From assembly GCA_964438715.1 (NCBI GenBank), contig CAYTLQ010000323.1, forward strand, positions 1-27,892: a stretch of DNA of 27,892 bases, written 5' to 3'. Position numbers and translations under genes: made by a program. Positions within the stretch are counted from its first letter, which is position 1. The number at the start of each line of letters is the position of its first letter. The stretch is from CAYTLQ01 sp964438715 (lineage in GTDB: Bacteria; Bacteroidota; Ignavibacteria; Ignavibacteriales; Ignavibacteriaceae). A model generated the notes under the pieces. The model worked only from the letters and a program-made list of their open reading frames with translations, was not told where the DNA came from and made no database searches. Below, piece after piece: positions 1 to 7,847 of this stretch.

Positions 1-2
1 AT

Positions 3-224
3 ATTAAAACTAAATTCTCTCTTCCAGCTTTTCTGTATCACTTTATAAACACAAGTAATGCTATAGATAGAACTTTCAGAGAGGTAAGAAGACGTACTAA
101 TGCAATAGGATGTTTTGAAAGTGTAAGAAGCCTTGATAAAAACTTCTTCTTAATCAGTAATTTTATTAATCAGACTATGGGCAATGCCTCTTTTGTTAAT
201 AATCTTGCTTTTACACAATTTTAG
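3..224 (+). CDS. IS256 (Mutator)-family transposase, C-terminal fragment cut by window edge
   Basis: The frame is open from base 3 to a TAG at 222-224 and gives 73 residues with no start, so the gene begins outside the window. The fragment contains NAIDRTFREVRRRTNAIGCF, which closely follows the C-terminal signature of IS256/Mutator-type transposases (N-x-I-E-R-x-x-[KR]-E-[VI]-[KR]-R-R-T-x-x-[IM]-G). These DDE enzymes cut and paste the insertion sequence. The signature usually has Glu where this copy has Asp (NAIDR). If that is the catalytic Glu, which I believe but cannot verify, the copy could be impaired. The element's right inverted repeat should lie between 225 and about 300, but its boundary cannot be fixed without the left end. 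Confidence 0.8.
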   Translation: MKTKFSLPAFLYHFINTSNAIDRTFREVRRRTNAIGCFESVRSLDKNFFLISNFINQTMGNASFVNNLAFTQF

Positions 225-313
225 GAACTTTATCGCTGTTGTGTGTAGAACAAAAACCGGAGTTGTATCAGTCAAATTCGGACAGGTACTAATACCGGAA
301 AATAGAGGCTTAT
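225..313. mobile_element. Probable right end of the IS256-like element and leader of the next gene
   Basis: These 89 bases lie between the transposase stop and the next start codon. IS256-type elements normally end within tens of bases of the transposase stop, so the element's right terminal repeat is expected here. No partner repeat is available in the window, so the exact edge is unknown. The last bases carry AGAGG about 6 bases before the ATG at 314, a usable ribosome-binding site for the next gene. Confidence 0.4.
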
Positions 314-1234
314 ATGAAAAAGCAAATTTCTCTCCTGAAAACGCTGGTATTTTTACTATCAGCAGTCTCAGGCATTTATGCAGGTCAGGATAGTGTCTCG
401 CAAAATACAAAGCTTAGAGATCTTCAATCAAAATTTTTATCTCGTCTCTTTAGTATTCAGACAAGTGAAATTATGCATTCTATGGACATTGCGCTGTATC
501 TTGGCGGCTCTTTCGGTTTTGAAGGTGATGCAGGGTTATTGGGTACTGTTGCGCTTGGGCTTGGAGGGTATGGTAATTTGGAGGTAGGTACCGCCGCTCT
601 CATGGGGTCTATTTTTAATAACGATCAGGGATTCGGCAATGTTTTATTAAAAATATCTGTTTTCGGTTCTGATGAAAATTTTTCATTAGCTCTCGGACTT
701 CGTACCAATAACAATTGGGATGATGTTACTACTGGTAGTGAAGAGATCCGTTTGGCTTCCGAACAATTATATTACGATGGACTCCGGAATGTTGATTATG
801 AATATCGGATAACTTCGCTTTTTCTTGTAGCCGGCACACAAATTAATAACTTTAAGCTTTACGGAAATATCTCTGTCTCGGACCTGCGCTATCGGAATGT
901 GAATGTGATGTATAATTACGGTATGAATGTTTTTTATGCAGCCAAAAAACAAAAGAAAACGATTTGGAATGTAAGCGCCGGATTGGAAAAACCGCTGAAT
1001 TCGCAAACCTCACTCATTGCGGAGTTGCAAACTATACCATTTATGGATGTAAATCCTTTAAATGGCGAACTCTCACCATCGTCAATTACTGCCGGTTCAC
1101 TTGGACTTCGTTTCCTGATACTCAGTTGGTTAATTATCGATTCCGGCATAGTTTACCAGAGTAATTATACCGGACTTTCCGACGCTCAGATAAAAATCGG
1201 GCTTAATGGAATCTGGTCAGTTGGAGGCAAGTGA
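314..1234 (+). CDS. Predicted outer-membrane beta-barrel protein
   Basis: The product is 306 residues. An N-terminal signal peptide (KK, a hydrophobic stretch, cleavage near IYA/GQ at about residue 23) is followed by alternating hydrophobic and polar strands rich in Gly and aromatic residues (for example ALYLGGSFGF and LLGTVALGLGGYGNLEVG). This pattern suggests an outer-membrane barrel of perhaps 10-14 strands. I do not recognise a specific family. The size suits the PorP/SprF class of T9SS barrels, but I do not see that family's characteristic N-terminal sequence. The start is supported by AGAGG 6 bases upstream. The stop codon overlaps a possible GTG start at 1231 (GTGA), and the giant receptor-kinase gene follows at once, so the two are probably co-transcribed. 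Confidence 0.65.
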   Translation: MKKQISLLKTLVFLLSAVSGIYAGQDSVSQNTKLRDLQSKFLSRLFSIQTSEIMHSMDIALYLGGSFGFEGDAGLLGTVALGLGGYGNLEVGTAALMGSIFNNDQGFGNVLLKISVFGSDENFSLALGLRTNNNWDDVTTGSEEIRLASEQLYYDGLRNVDYEYRITSLFLVAGTQINNFKLYGNISVSDLRYRNVNVMYNYGMNVFYAAKKQKKTIWNVSAGLEKPLNSQTSLIAELQTIPFMDVNPLNGELSPSSITAGSLGLRFLILSWLIIDSGIVYQSNYTGLSDAQIKIGLNGIWSVGGK

Positions 1235-1265
1235 AATATCGTAAAAAACATCAGCTTACCTTATT

Positions 1266-4200
1266 ATGAAATTACCGGAAGTAATTGAAGGCATAATTAC
1301 AGATATAGCATATACCATTATCTGTATGTTTTGCTTACTAATTATTTCAGGATGTATCGGAAAGCCTGAGTCGGGCGAAGAAAAAGAACACATTCAAAAA
1401 CTATCACAAATATGGTATAAGCAAGCAACTGTTGATATTGGATGTAAAATACGAATGTTCTCTCCGGATTCGGGTTATGCCGTTTCGAATGGCAGAGGAG
1501 ATACCGAAGGGAAAATCTATCGTTTCTCCAATGGCAGTTGGCAGGCGTTTTATTCCTATCCTTATTCAGATTTCCCTTTTTTTGCATTTCCCGAACCCAA
1601 TAAAATCTGGCTTATCCATCACCTTGTGCATAAAGGATTTTATCGCCCCATATTAGTAGAATTTTCAAAGGATGGAAAAAAGGAACTACCCCTGCCTCCT
1701 CTAATGTGGGATAAGACAGATTATGCAATGCTGAAGACTATGGCATTTGATAAAAACGGTAAAGCGTGGATGGGTGGTCAGCAAGGCTATCTTCTTTATT
1801 ATGATGGAAGAGAATGGCGACAGGCAGAAAGCCCAATAATAAGAGATACATTGCAAAACCTGTTAGATGGAGATATTAATGATATAGAAATTGCATCAGA
1901 TGGAACCGGCTGGGCAGTTGGTAAAAAGGGGATTATTCTTCGCTTGAGGGAAAATAAGTGGGAGAGAGTGGAGTCCCCCACACGCGCTACACTATTCAGT
2001 ATATCACTTGATGATTATGGCGGTGGCTGGATATCGGGAGACAGAGGAACTTTACTGAGGTTACAACAGGGGAGGTGGGAGCGGGTGGCTCTTCCTGTTG
2101 TTAATGCACTTCATTCGGTTCGTTCGCTCGGCAGGGACTCTGCGGTTATTGTGGGGATGAATTCTACCATTCTCTATTATCTGGCTGGTGCTATTTATGA
2201 GGATGAGGGACTTAAACAATATGAGGATAATTTCTACGATATTGATTTTTTGAAGACTTCGGACAATACCATTAGCTACTGGATAATAGGATCGGAAGGA
2301 ATTTATACTACTTCGCAGTCAGCAGGTTTTTCATTTACTAATGTATCAGTAAAAACAACACTGCCGGGTGAAGGGAAGAGTGGTTTGTTTTTCAGGAACA
2401 ATATTGGTTCACCTTTACAACTACTTATTTTCAGGGAAGGCACTCCGCCTCAATTACATCAGATGGAAAATGGCAGATTTGTGCGTATGCCGGGTAATGG
2501 GGGAATTAATACATTCATGACAGAAATAAGCGGCTCAGCTTTTTCTGATATAAATAATGATGGAAGTGGAGATGTGTTTCTCTCTTTCGATCAGGAAAGG
2601 TTCGGTTGCTTTACTGGTTCAGGTAGTGGAGTATTTGATGAGTTTACCAACAAGTCTGGCATTCGTTTTAATAGTTCGTCTCCCTTTACAATTATGACTT
2701 CGCGTTTTTGTGACTTTGACGCTGATGGTAATGTTGATCTCTATGTTTCATCGCTCGAAGGTGAGGATTATCTGTTTCGGAACAATGGTGCAGGAAACTT
2801 CAGCAATATTTTCCCCTCAACAGGCATTACGAAGTTTGAAAGTATAAAAACATTTGGCGTTTGTATTGCCGATTTTGATACTAATGGTCTTGCAGATATA
2901 TTTTTCCCATATCAGGTCCCCGCAGATGGATATAACGGTGAGCTGTATCTTAATGAAGGGAAAATGAAATTCAGAAAAGTTACCAATACCTCATTTTTAA
3001 GTTCCGACGGTGAATCGGCATCATCACTCGGTGCAATAACAGGGGATTTCACGAATGACGGCCTACCGGATATTATAATGCATAATCAGAAGCAAGTGCC
3101 ATGGCTTTTTGTTAATGAAGGTGATGGGAGGTTTCGAAAGACAACTATCGGTAATGATATTTTATTCCATCCCGATTATACTCCCGCTGTACTCTCTTCT
3201 GCCGATGTCAATAATGACGGTCGGTTAGATGTATTTATCAGTTCGAAGTTGTTTCTTAATGATTTTCATCATACAGGTGGTTTCAGGGAAGTAACTCAGC
3301 AAACGGGCATACTTTCGACGGGGAATCCGGTCTTTGTGGATTTTGATGATGATGGAGATAACGACTTATTTCTTGGAATGTCCCGTTACGCAATCGGGAG
3401 GGATGCAAAAACAGTTTTATACCAAAATAATAATTCATCAGTAAACAGCTCGAAAGTGCGTATTTTTGCCGACCAAAGCAACAGAGCCGGAACAGGCGCC
3501 GTAGTGCGGGTTGTTGCTGAGGGTGCTGAACCGGAATTTCCCCGTGTTCAGTATTTACTCATGGGCCTTAGTGGTTCTGCAGTAGTACCACAAAATTTAA
3601 GTGAAGCAATTTTTGCAATTCCGAAAAAAGGATCGGTAACACTTTCTGTTACTTTCCCTAGCGGAATACGACATATTATTAAAGACATTCGTGCCGGGCA
3701 GAGTATCGAAGTGTTTGAATCAGCATTTCCGGTACGGCAGGCGGTTTTGCTATCAAAACATCTGCATCGCCGGATACTAACAGTTAATTTGGTAACCGAA
3801 CAAATACGCCTTCTACTTCTTCTCTTGCTGTGTGCAGGAATTTTTCTGTTGAATAATCGATTCAAATGGTTTACGAAATCGGAAATTGCAGGAACCGCCC
3901 TTCTATTTGTTCTTTTATATATTGTTCATTGCTATTTTATTGATCCTGAATCAGTATCAGAGTGGATGTTATATTTTCTTTTGCCTCAGTTTTCAATATT
4001 CATTCTTATTGCAATAACCGGCGTTGTGCTTAAAAAGGAAAGAGAAGCTCATTACCTTTCACACTTCCGAATTAAAGATGAAATTGGCAGGGGTGGTATG
4101 GGTGTAGTGTATGATGCAATAGATGTACTTAATAAAAGACCGGTAGCAGTAAAAGTTCTCCATACTGCAATGATGAATGACCCTGAAAACAGAAAACGAT

Positions 4201-4865
4201 TCAGACAGGAAGGTGAGATACTAGCTTCTTTAACACATAAAAATATTGTTCGAATATTTGAAACAGGAGAATATAACGGTAAGTCATTTATTGCAATGGA
4301 AAAACTTACCGGCGGCTCACTTAGTGATTATATTCGCCGCACAGGCATGATTGAAATTTCGGAAGCAATTAAGTTAATGCAGGAAATTACGCAGGGACTG
4401 ATTGAGGTGCACCGTAATAACATTGTACACAGGGACCTTAAATCGGCAAATATACTTCTTGATGCTAACGGTGAACCGAAAATAATGGACTTCGGACTAT
4501 CAAAATCGCCTTTAGTTACATCAATGACCTCTCTTGGTACAGTTATCGGCACACTTGGTTATTGTGCACCCGAACAGGTTACCAATGCTTTTTCAGATAC
4601 CCGCAGTGATATATTTTCACTTGGTGTAATTTTTTACGAGATGGTAACGGGAGTTATTCCATTTACGGGAGAGAACGAAATTGCTCTTATACACTCAATT
4701 TTCAGCTTTACGCCGGAAGTACCATCGAAACTTAATCCCTTTATACCCGCCACATTAGACTCTGTTATTATGAAGTGCATAGCAAAATTACCTGATGACC
4801 GATTTACATCAGCTACAGAGGTTTATAAAGCTCTTTCCGAATTATCAATAACCGGAAAATTATAA
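1266..4865 (+). CDS. Putative lipoprotein/receptor Ser/Thr kinase: propeller + FG-GAP + UnbV/ASPIC + 3 TM + C-terminal PknB-type kinase
   Basis: The product is 1199 residues. A hydrophobic N terminus ends in a lipobox-like LIISGC (Cys30). Residues about 110-380 hold YCF48/BNR-like propeller repeats (GKAWMGG, GTGWAVG, GGGWISG). Residues about 425-705 hold six Ca-binding FG-GAP/VCBS motifs starting at Asp428, 483, 536, 594, 647 and 692. Residues about 728-816 resemble the UnbV/ASPIC domain. Three membrane helices follow at about 846-925. Residues 935-1199 form a complete protein kinase: GRGGMG loop (941-946), Lys963, HRDLKSAN with Asp1057, DFG Asp1075 and APE 1101-1103. With the N terminus outside, three helices place the kinase in the cytoplasm. 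All catalytic residues are present, so activity is expected; the ligand and substrates are unknown. PknB-type receptor kinases normally carry the kinase N-terminally, so this order is reversed. ATG 1266 has no clear ribosome-binding site of its own. Confidence 0.85.
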   Translation: MKLPEVIEGIITDIAYTIICMFCLLIISGCIGKPESGEEKEHIQKLSQIWYKQATVDIGCKIRMFSPDSGYAVSNGRGDTEGKIYRFSNGSWQAFYSYPYSDFPFFAFPEPNKIWLIHHLVHKGFYRPILVEFSKDGKKELPLPPLMWDKTDYAMLKTMAFDKNGKAWMGGQQGYLLYYDGREWRQAESPIIRDTLQNLLDGDINDIEIASDGTGWAVGKKGIILRLRENKWERVESPTRATLFSISLDDYGGGWISGDRGTLLRLQQGRWERVALPVVNALHSVRSLGRDSAVIVGMNSTILYYLAGAIYEDEGLKQYEDNFYDIDFLKTSDNTISYWIIGSEGIYTTSQSAGFSFTNVSVKTTLPGEGKSGLFFRNNIGSPLQLLIFREGTPPQLHQMENGRFVRMPGNGGINTFMTEISGSAFSDINNDGSGDVFLSFDQERFGCFTGSGSGVFDEFTNKSGIRFNSSSPFTIMTSRFCDFDADGNVDLYVSSLEGEDYLFRNNGAGNFSNIFPSTGITKFESIKTFGVCIADFDTNGLADIFFPYQVPADGYNGELYLNEGKMKFRKVTNTSFLSSDGESASSLGAITGDFTNDGLPDIIMHNQKQVPWLFVNEGDGRFRKTTIGNDILFHPDYTPAVLSSADVNNDGRLDVFISSKLFLNDFHHTGGFREVTQQTGILSTGNPVFVDFDDDGDNDLFLGMSRYAIGRDAKTVLYQNNNSSVNSSKVRIFADQSNRAGTGAVVRVVAEGAEPEFPRVQYLLMGLSGSAVVPQNLSEAIFAIPKKGSVTLSVTFPSGIRHIIKDIRAGQSIEVFESAFPVRQAVLLSKHLHRRILTVNLVTEQIRLLLLLLLCAGIFLLNNRFKWFTKSEIAGTALLFVLLYIVHCYFIDPESVSEWMLYFLLPQFSIFILIAITGVVLKKEREAHYLSHFRIKDEIGRGGMGVVYDAIDVLNKRPVAVKVLHTAMMNDPENRKRFRQEGEILASLTHKNIVRIFETGEYNGKSFIAMEKLTGGSLSDYIRRTGMIEISEAIKLMQEITQGLIEVHRNNIVHRDLKSANILLDANGEPKIMDFGLSKSPLVTSMTSLGTVIGTLGYCAPEQVTNAFSDTRSDIFSLGVIFYEMVTGVIPFTGENEIALIHSIFSFTPEVPSKLNPFIPATLDSVIMKCIAKLPDDRFTSATEVYKALSELSITGKL

Positions 4866-5011
4866 TAACCGTCGCAACTTTGCGACAAGCACGCCGCATA
4901 AGTGTATCATAATTGCAACATAAATAGAGATATCCTTTAATTTCACTCCGTTTTCGCAATCCAATTAATTGGAGCAGGAATTGTTTAATATTCTTAAAAT
5001 TAAACAGACTC
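4866..5011. other. Intergenic region with a hairpin and a 14-base palindrome
   Basis: This 146-base gap separates the receptor kinase from the small receiver gene. It holds a short hairpin at 4871-4886 (6-bp GC-rich stem, 4-base loop) with no T-tract, so a poor terminator. It also holds a perfect 14-base palindrome, TCCAATTAATTGGA, at 4960-4973. That palindrome lies about 40 bases before the next start, where an operator or leader hairpin could sit. No gene is visible here. Confidence 0.4.
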
Positions 5012-5221
5012 ATGAGCAGACAAATTTTAATTGTGGATGATGATACAATTGAGCTAAAAAAACTCCGCGAAATACTTTCGAAATATGGTTATGGTATTAT
5101 TACGGCTACAGATATTTCGATTGCAAAAGAGTTAGTATCGAAACTTCACATAGATTTTTTGTTAATGAGGACATCACTTTCAGCACCTGTTCTCAATTCG
5201 GAAAACGATAATCAAAAATAG
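5012..5221 (+). CDS. Short degenerate response-regulator receiver domain (half-length)
   Basis: The product is 69 residues. It opens like a CheY-type receiver: a first strand with an acidic pocket (ILIVDDD, residues 5-11), helix 1 (LKKLREILSKYGY), then a second strand and helix (ITATDISIAKELVSKL). It stops soon after strand 3. Where receivers have D-L-I-L-L-D this protein reads DFLLMR, so the phospho-acceptor Asp appears to be Arg. Strands 4-5 and the conserved Thr and Lys are missing. It cannot be a conventional phospho-switch. It may be a pseudo-receiver/adaptor or a decayed remnant. It lies 30 bases before the PorE-like gene and downstream of the receptor kinase. No strong ribosome-binding site precedes ATG 5012. 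Confidence 0.6.
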   Translation: MSRQILIVDDDTIELKKLREILSKYGYGIITATDISIAKELVSKLHIDFLLMRTSLSAPVLNSENDNQK

Positions 5222-5251
5222 TTCACTTATAATAACCAAATCGGAGATACA

Positions 5252-7675
5252 ATGAAAAGAGCACTCTCTGCAATTGTTGTCCTTTTTCTTTTTGTATATA
5301 CAGCTATTGCCGGAAATACCGGACGAGGTAGTTCAAAAGAGATAAAAGCAGAAACGAAATCCGCACTACTCGTGCAGGCTAAAGAGCTTGTAGCAGTTGG
5401 GCAATACAAAAAAGCGGCAGATGTATATAAAAAATATATAGCACAGGATCCCAATGCTGACATCGATTACTATAATGGTGTAATTGATTTACTGTTACGG
5501 GATGATAAGCCGGTAGAAATGAAAAATATCGGAAGAGCTATTAACTCATCAGTCGATGAATACTCTCCGAGAATTACCCCCGATGGACAAACACTGTATT
5601 TTACCTCCTTCGACAGGCCCGGCGGATTTGGCGGTGAGGATGTTTGGGTTTCACGCAAAGGACCTGATGGGAACTGGGGCAACGCTGTAAATTTCGGTGA
5701 TAAATTTAATACTTCAACCCATGAAGATATTCTGGCGATTTCGAACGACGGTAGTTTTGCAATCGCATTTGGGAACTATCTTGGATCATTTGGCGGTGGC
5801 GATCTCTTCTATATATATAATCGCGGCGATCGCTGGACAATTCCCTGTAATCTCGGTGGTTCCATTAACACAAAAAAATGGGAAGCTCAGGCCGCATTAG
5901 GTCCTGATGGGAAAACATTGTTATTTGTTTCTGATAGAGCAGGTGGACAGGGTGGGTCTGATATCTGGGTTTCCACCTTAACGGAGAATGGCTGGACAAC
6001 TCCGAAAAATCTTGGTTCAGTTATTAATACATCAAACAGCGAATATTATCCGTTCCTAGCTGCTGACGGAAAAACTTTATACTTCTCATCTATGGGGCAT
6101 CCTGGTCTGGGCGGAAGCGACATTTTTGTCTCCCGCCGCCTTGACGATAGTTGGACAAACTGGAGTAAACCGGTAAACCTTGGAAAGTATATTAATACGG
6201 TGAATGATGATTATGATTTAGCTATTCCTGCCTCGGGTGATATTGCTGTGATAGTAAAAAATAATATGGCTGATGGTTTGGGTGGCACAGATATTTATTA
6301 CTTCTCACTTCCAGAAGATATGCGTCCCGAACAGGTATTCAGTATCAGTGGTAAGGTTACCGATGAAGACGGCAAACCAGTAGCGGCAATTATCCACTAT
6401 TATGATAAAAAGACCGGTGAGGAAATTGCAAAAGCCGTCAGTAACAGTCAGGACGGAATGTACAGTACAACATTACCTTATGGCATTGAGTATTTTATAA
6501 GTATTGACATGCGAGGGTATTTATATGTCAGCGATCAGCTTGATTTGCGTCCGAAAAAAGAAACAAGTGCACGGAGAGATTATACTCTGCAGAAAATTAA
6601 AGTAGGATTAAAGTTCGAACTAAAAAACATCTACTTTGATTCAGGCAAATCAACTCTGAAATATGAGTCGAAAGAAGAATTAGATAAGCTGTTCGATATA
6701 ATGAGTCGAAGTGCAATTGTAATAGAACTTGGCGGCCATACTGATAATGTGGGAAGTGAAGAGTCGAATTTGAAACTTTCTCAGGATCGTGTTGATGCTG
6801 TTAAGAACTACTTAGTACAAAAAGGCATACCCAAAGATCGTATTAAAGCAGTTGGCTATGGCGAAACTGTTCCGATAGCCGATAATAATACGGATGAGGG
6901 TAAAGCAAAGAACAGGCGGGTTGAAGTTAAAGTAACCGAAATTATCCCTGAAAAAGAAGGCGGCGAAGTAGTAACAGAAGAGCCGGAAAAGAAAAAAGAA
7001 GCAGCGAAGTTTGATATTCTTGCTATGCTTCGTCTTGCGGCTGAAATAGGAGGGCTACCTGATGACAGTCCGTGTTCTAACGAAGCATATTTCTATAGCG
7101 ACAGACCTGAGATTGTAAAGAAAACAACACCAAGGCCTGAAACAACTCCGGTAATCTATAATGAATATATCTGGAAAGGCATGAATGTACATTTGCTTAA
7201 TTACGGTTTTAATAATCTTGATGGCGGCTTTTTGGGCGTGGGGCTCAATCTTGTCGGGGATAGGGATGAATATTATGCTGAGTACTTCTTCAGTTCTCCG
7301 GAAGGAATAAAATGGCTTGCCGGTGCCGGACTTCTGTATAATATGAGTCTTGAATGGCTTGCAAATCTTGACCTTAACTTTATGTACGGCGCTGATATAA
7401 GAGCGTACAATATTGAAGTTTTTTCCGACAGTAAAACATATTTCTACGGAAATGTTCCTCTTGGATTACGGTATGTACATAATATCTCGGGTATTGCTCT
7501 GGCGGCAGATGTTATTTATAATCTCGGGGTATTCAAATCGGAAGAGATTACGAGCAATGTTTCATTTATGAAAATTGGTGTAGGCGCACGCTGGAATATG
7601 CTGCAGGCCGGGCTCTATGTTAACTCGGGCGATGTAGTGGATTATTTCGGATTCCGCCTGGGCGTAGGGTTCTAA
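5252..7675 (+). CDS. PorE-like envelope protein (TPR, PD40 propeller, CRD, OmpA) with extra C-terminal beta-barrel
   Basis: The product is 807 residues. A signal peptide (about 1-20, AIA/G) is followed by a TPR-like pair of helices (about 38-72), PD40/WD40-like propeller blades (about 85-360; repeated TPDGQTLYFTS and GGSDIWVS patterns), a carboxypeptidase-regulatory-like fold (about 363-445), and an OmpA peptidoglycan-binding domain (about 458-563) with FDSGKSTL, GGHTDNVGS and KNRRVEV. This order matches PorE, the T9SS subunit thought to tie the machine to peptidoglycan. PorE ends at the OmpA domain; here a Glu/Lys linker leads to about 215 residues of barrel-like strands ending in Phe, as outer-membrane barrels do. 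There is no lipobox Cys, so the barrel may replace a lipid anchor. GGAG before ATG 5252 supports the start. A strong terminator follows. PorE-like proteins outside T9SS also exist, so a direct secretion role is inferred. Confidence 0.75.
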   Translation: MKRALSAIVVLFLFVYTAIAGNTGRGSSKEIKAETKSALLVQAKELVAVGQYKKAADVYKKYIAQDPNADIDYYNGVIDLLLRDDKPVEMKNIGRAINSSVDEYSPRITPDGQTLYFTSFDRPGGFGGEDVWVSRKGPDGNWGNAVNFGDKFNTSTHEDILAISNDGSFAIAFGNYLGSFGGGDLFYIYNRGDRWTIPCNLGGSINTKKWEAQAALGPDGKTLLFVSDRAGGQGGSDIWVSTLTENGWTTPKNLGSVINTSNSEYYPFLAADGKTLYFSSMGHPGLGGSDIFVSRRLDDSWTNWSKPVNLGKYINTVNDDYDLAIPASGDIAVIVKNNMADGLGGTDIYYFSLPEDMRPEQVFSISGKVTDEDGKPVAAIIHYYDKKTGEEIAKAVSNSQDGMYSTTLPYGIEYFISIDMRGYLYVSDQLDLRPKKETSARRDYTLQKIKVGLKFELKNIYFDSGKSTLKYESKEELDKLFDIMSRSAIVIELGGHTDNVGSEESNLKLSQDRVDAVKNYLVQKGIPKDRIKAVGYGETVPIADNNTDEGKAKNRRVEVKVTEIIPEKEGGEVVTEEPEKKKEAAKFDILAMLRLAAEIGGLPDDSPCSNEAYFYSDRPEIVKKTTPRPETTPVIYNEYIWKGMNVHLLNYGFNNLDGGFLGVGLNLVGDRDEYYAEYFFSSPEGIKWLAGAGLLYNMSLEWLANLDLNFMYGADIRAYNIEVFSDSKTYFYGNVPLGLRYVHNISGIALAADVIYNLGVFKSEEITSNVSFMKIGVGARWNMLQAGLYVNSGDVVDYFGFRLGVGF

Positions 7676-7697
7676 TCTTTTTTTCCCGCTTCACTCC

Positions 7698-7735
7698 GGA
7701 AGCTGTCTGTCTTAGATGGACAGCTTCCTTTTTTT
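7698..7735 (+). terminator. Strong rho-independent terminator after the PorE-like gene
   Basis: A perfect 10-bp stem (7698-7707 with 7719-7728, arm GGAAGCTGTC) and an 11-base loop are followed by seven T residues (7729-7735). It begins 22 bases after the stop at 7675 and closes the block 314-7675. Confidence 0.9.
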
Positions 7736-7847
7736 AAACTAAAATCTGCACATAACACCTACCAATATTCCGTTTTATTTAAAAATTGTTTAGTTTTCTG
7801 CAACTTTTTTAGATTGCATCGGGTAAAACACTTGAAATACATCAAAT

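Noticed and set aside
3548..3865. 105-codon minus-strand frame within the receptor kinase
   Set aside because: It is antisense to the UnbV/TM part of a clear gene, is low in domain-like features and has no ribosome-binding site.
4871..4886. GTCGCA/TGCGAC hairpin as terminator of the kinase gene
   Set aside because: The stem is only 6 bp and no T-tract follows.
7780..7847. Sigma-54 promoter upstream of the GAF activator
   Set aside because: A TTGCAT is present near 7815 but no GG lies at the required -24 position.
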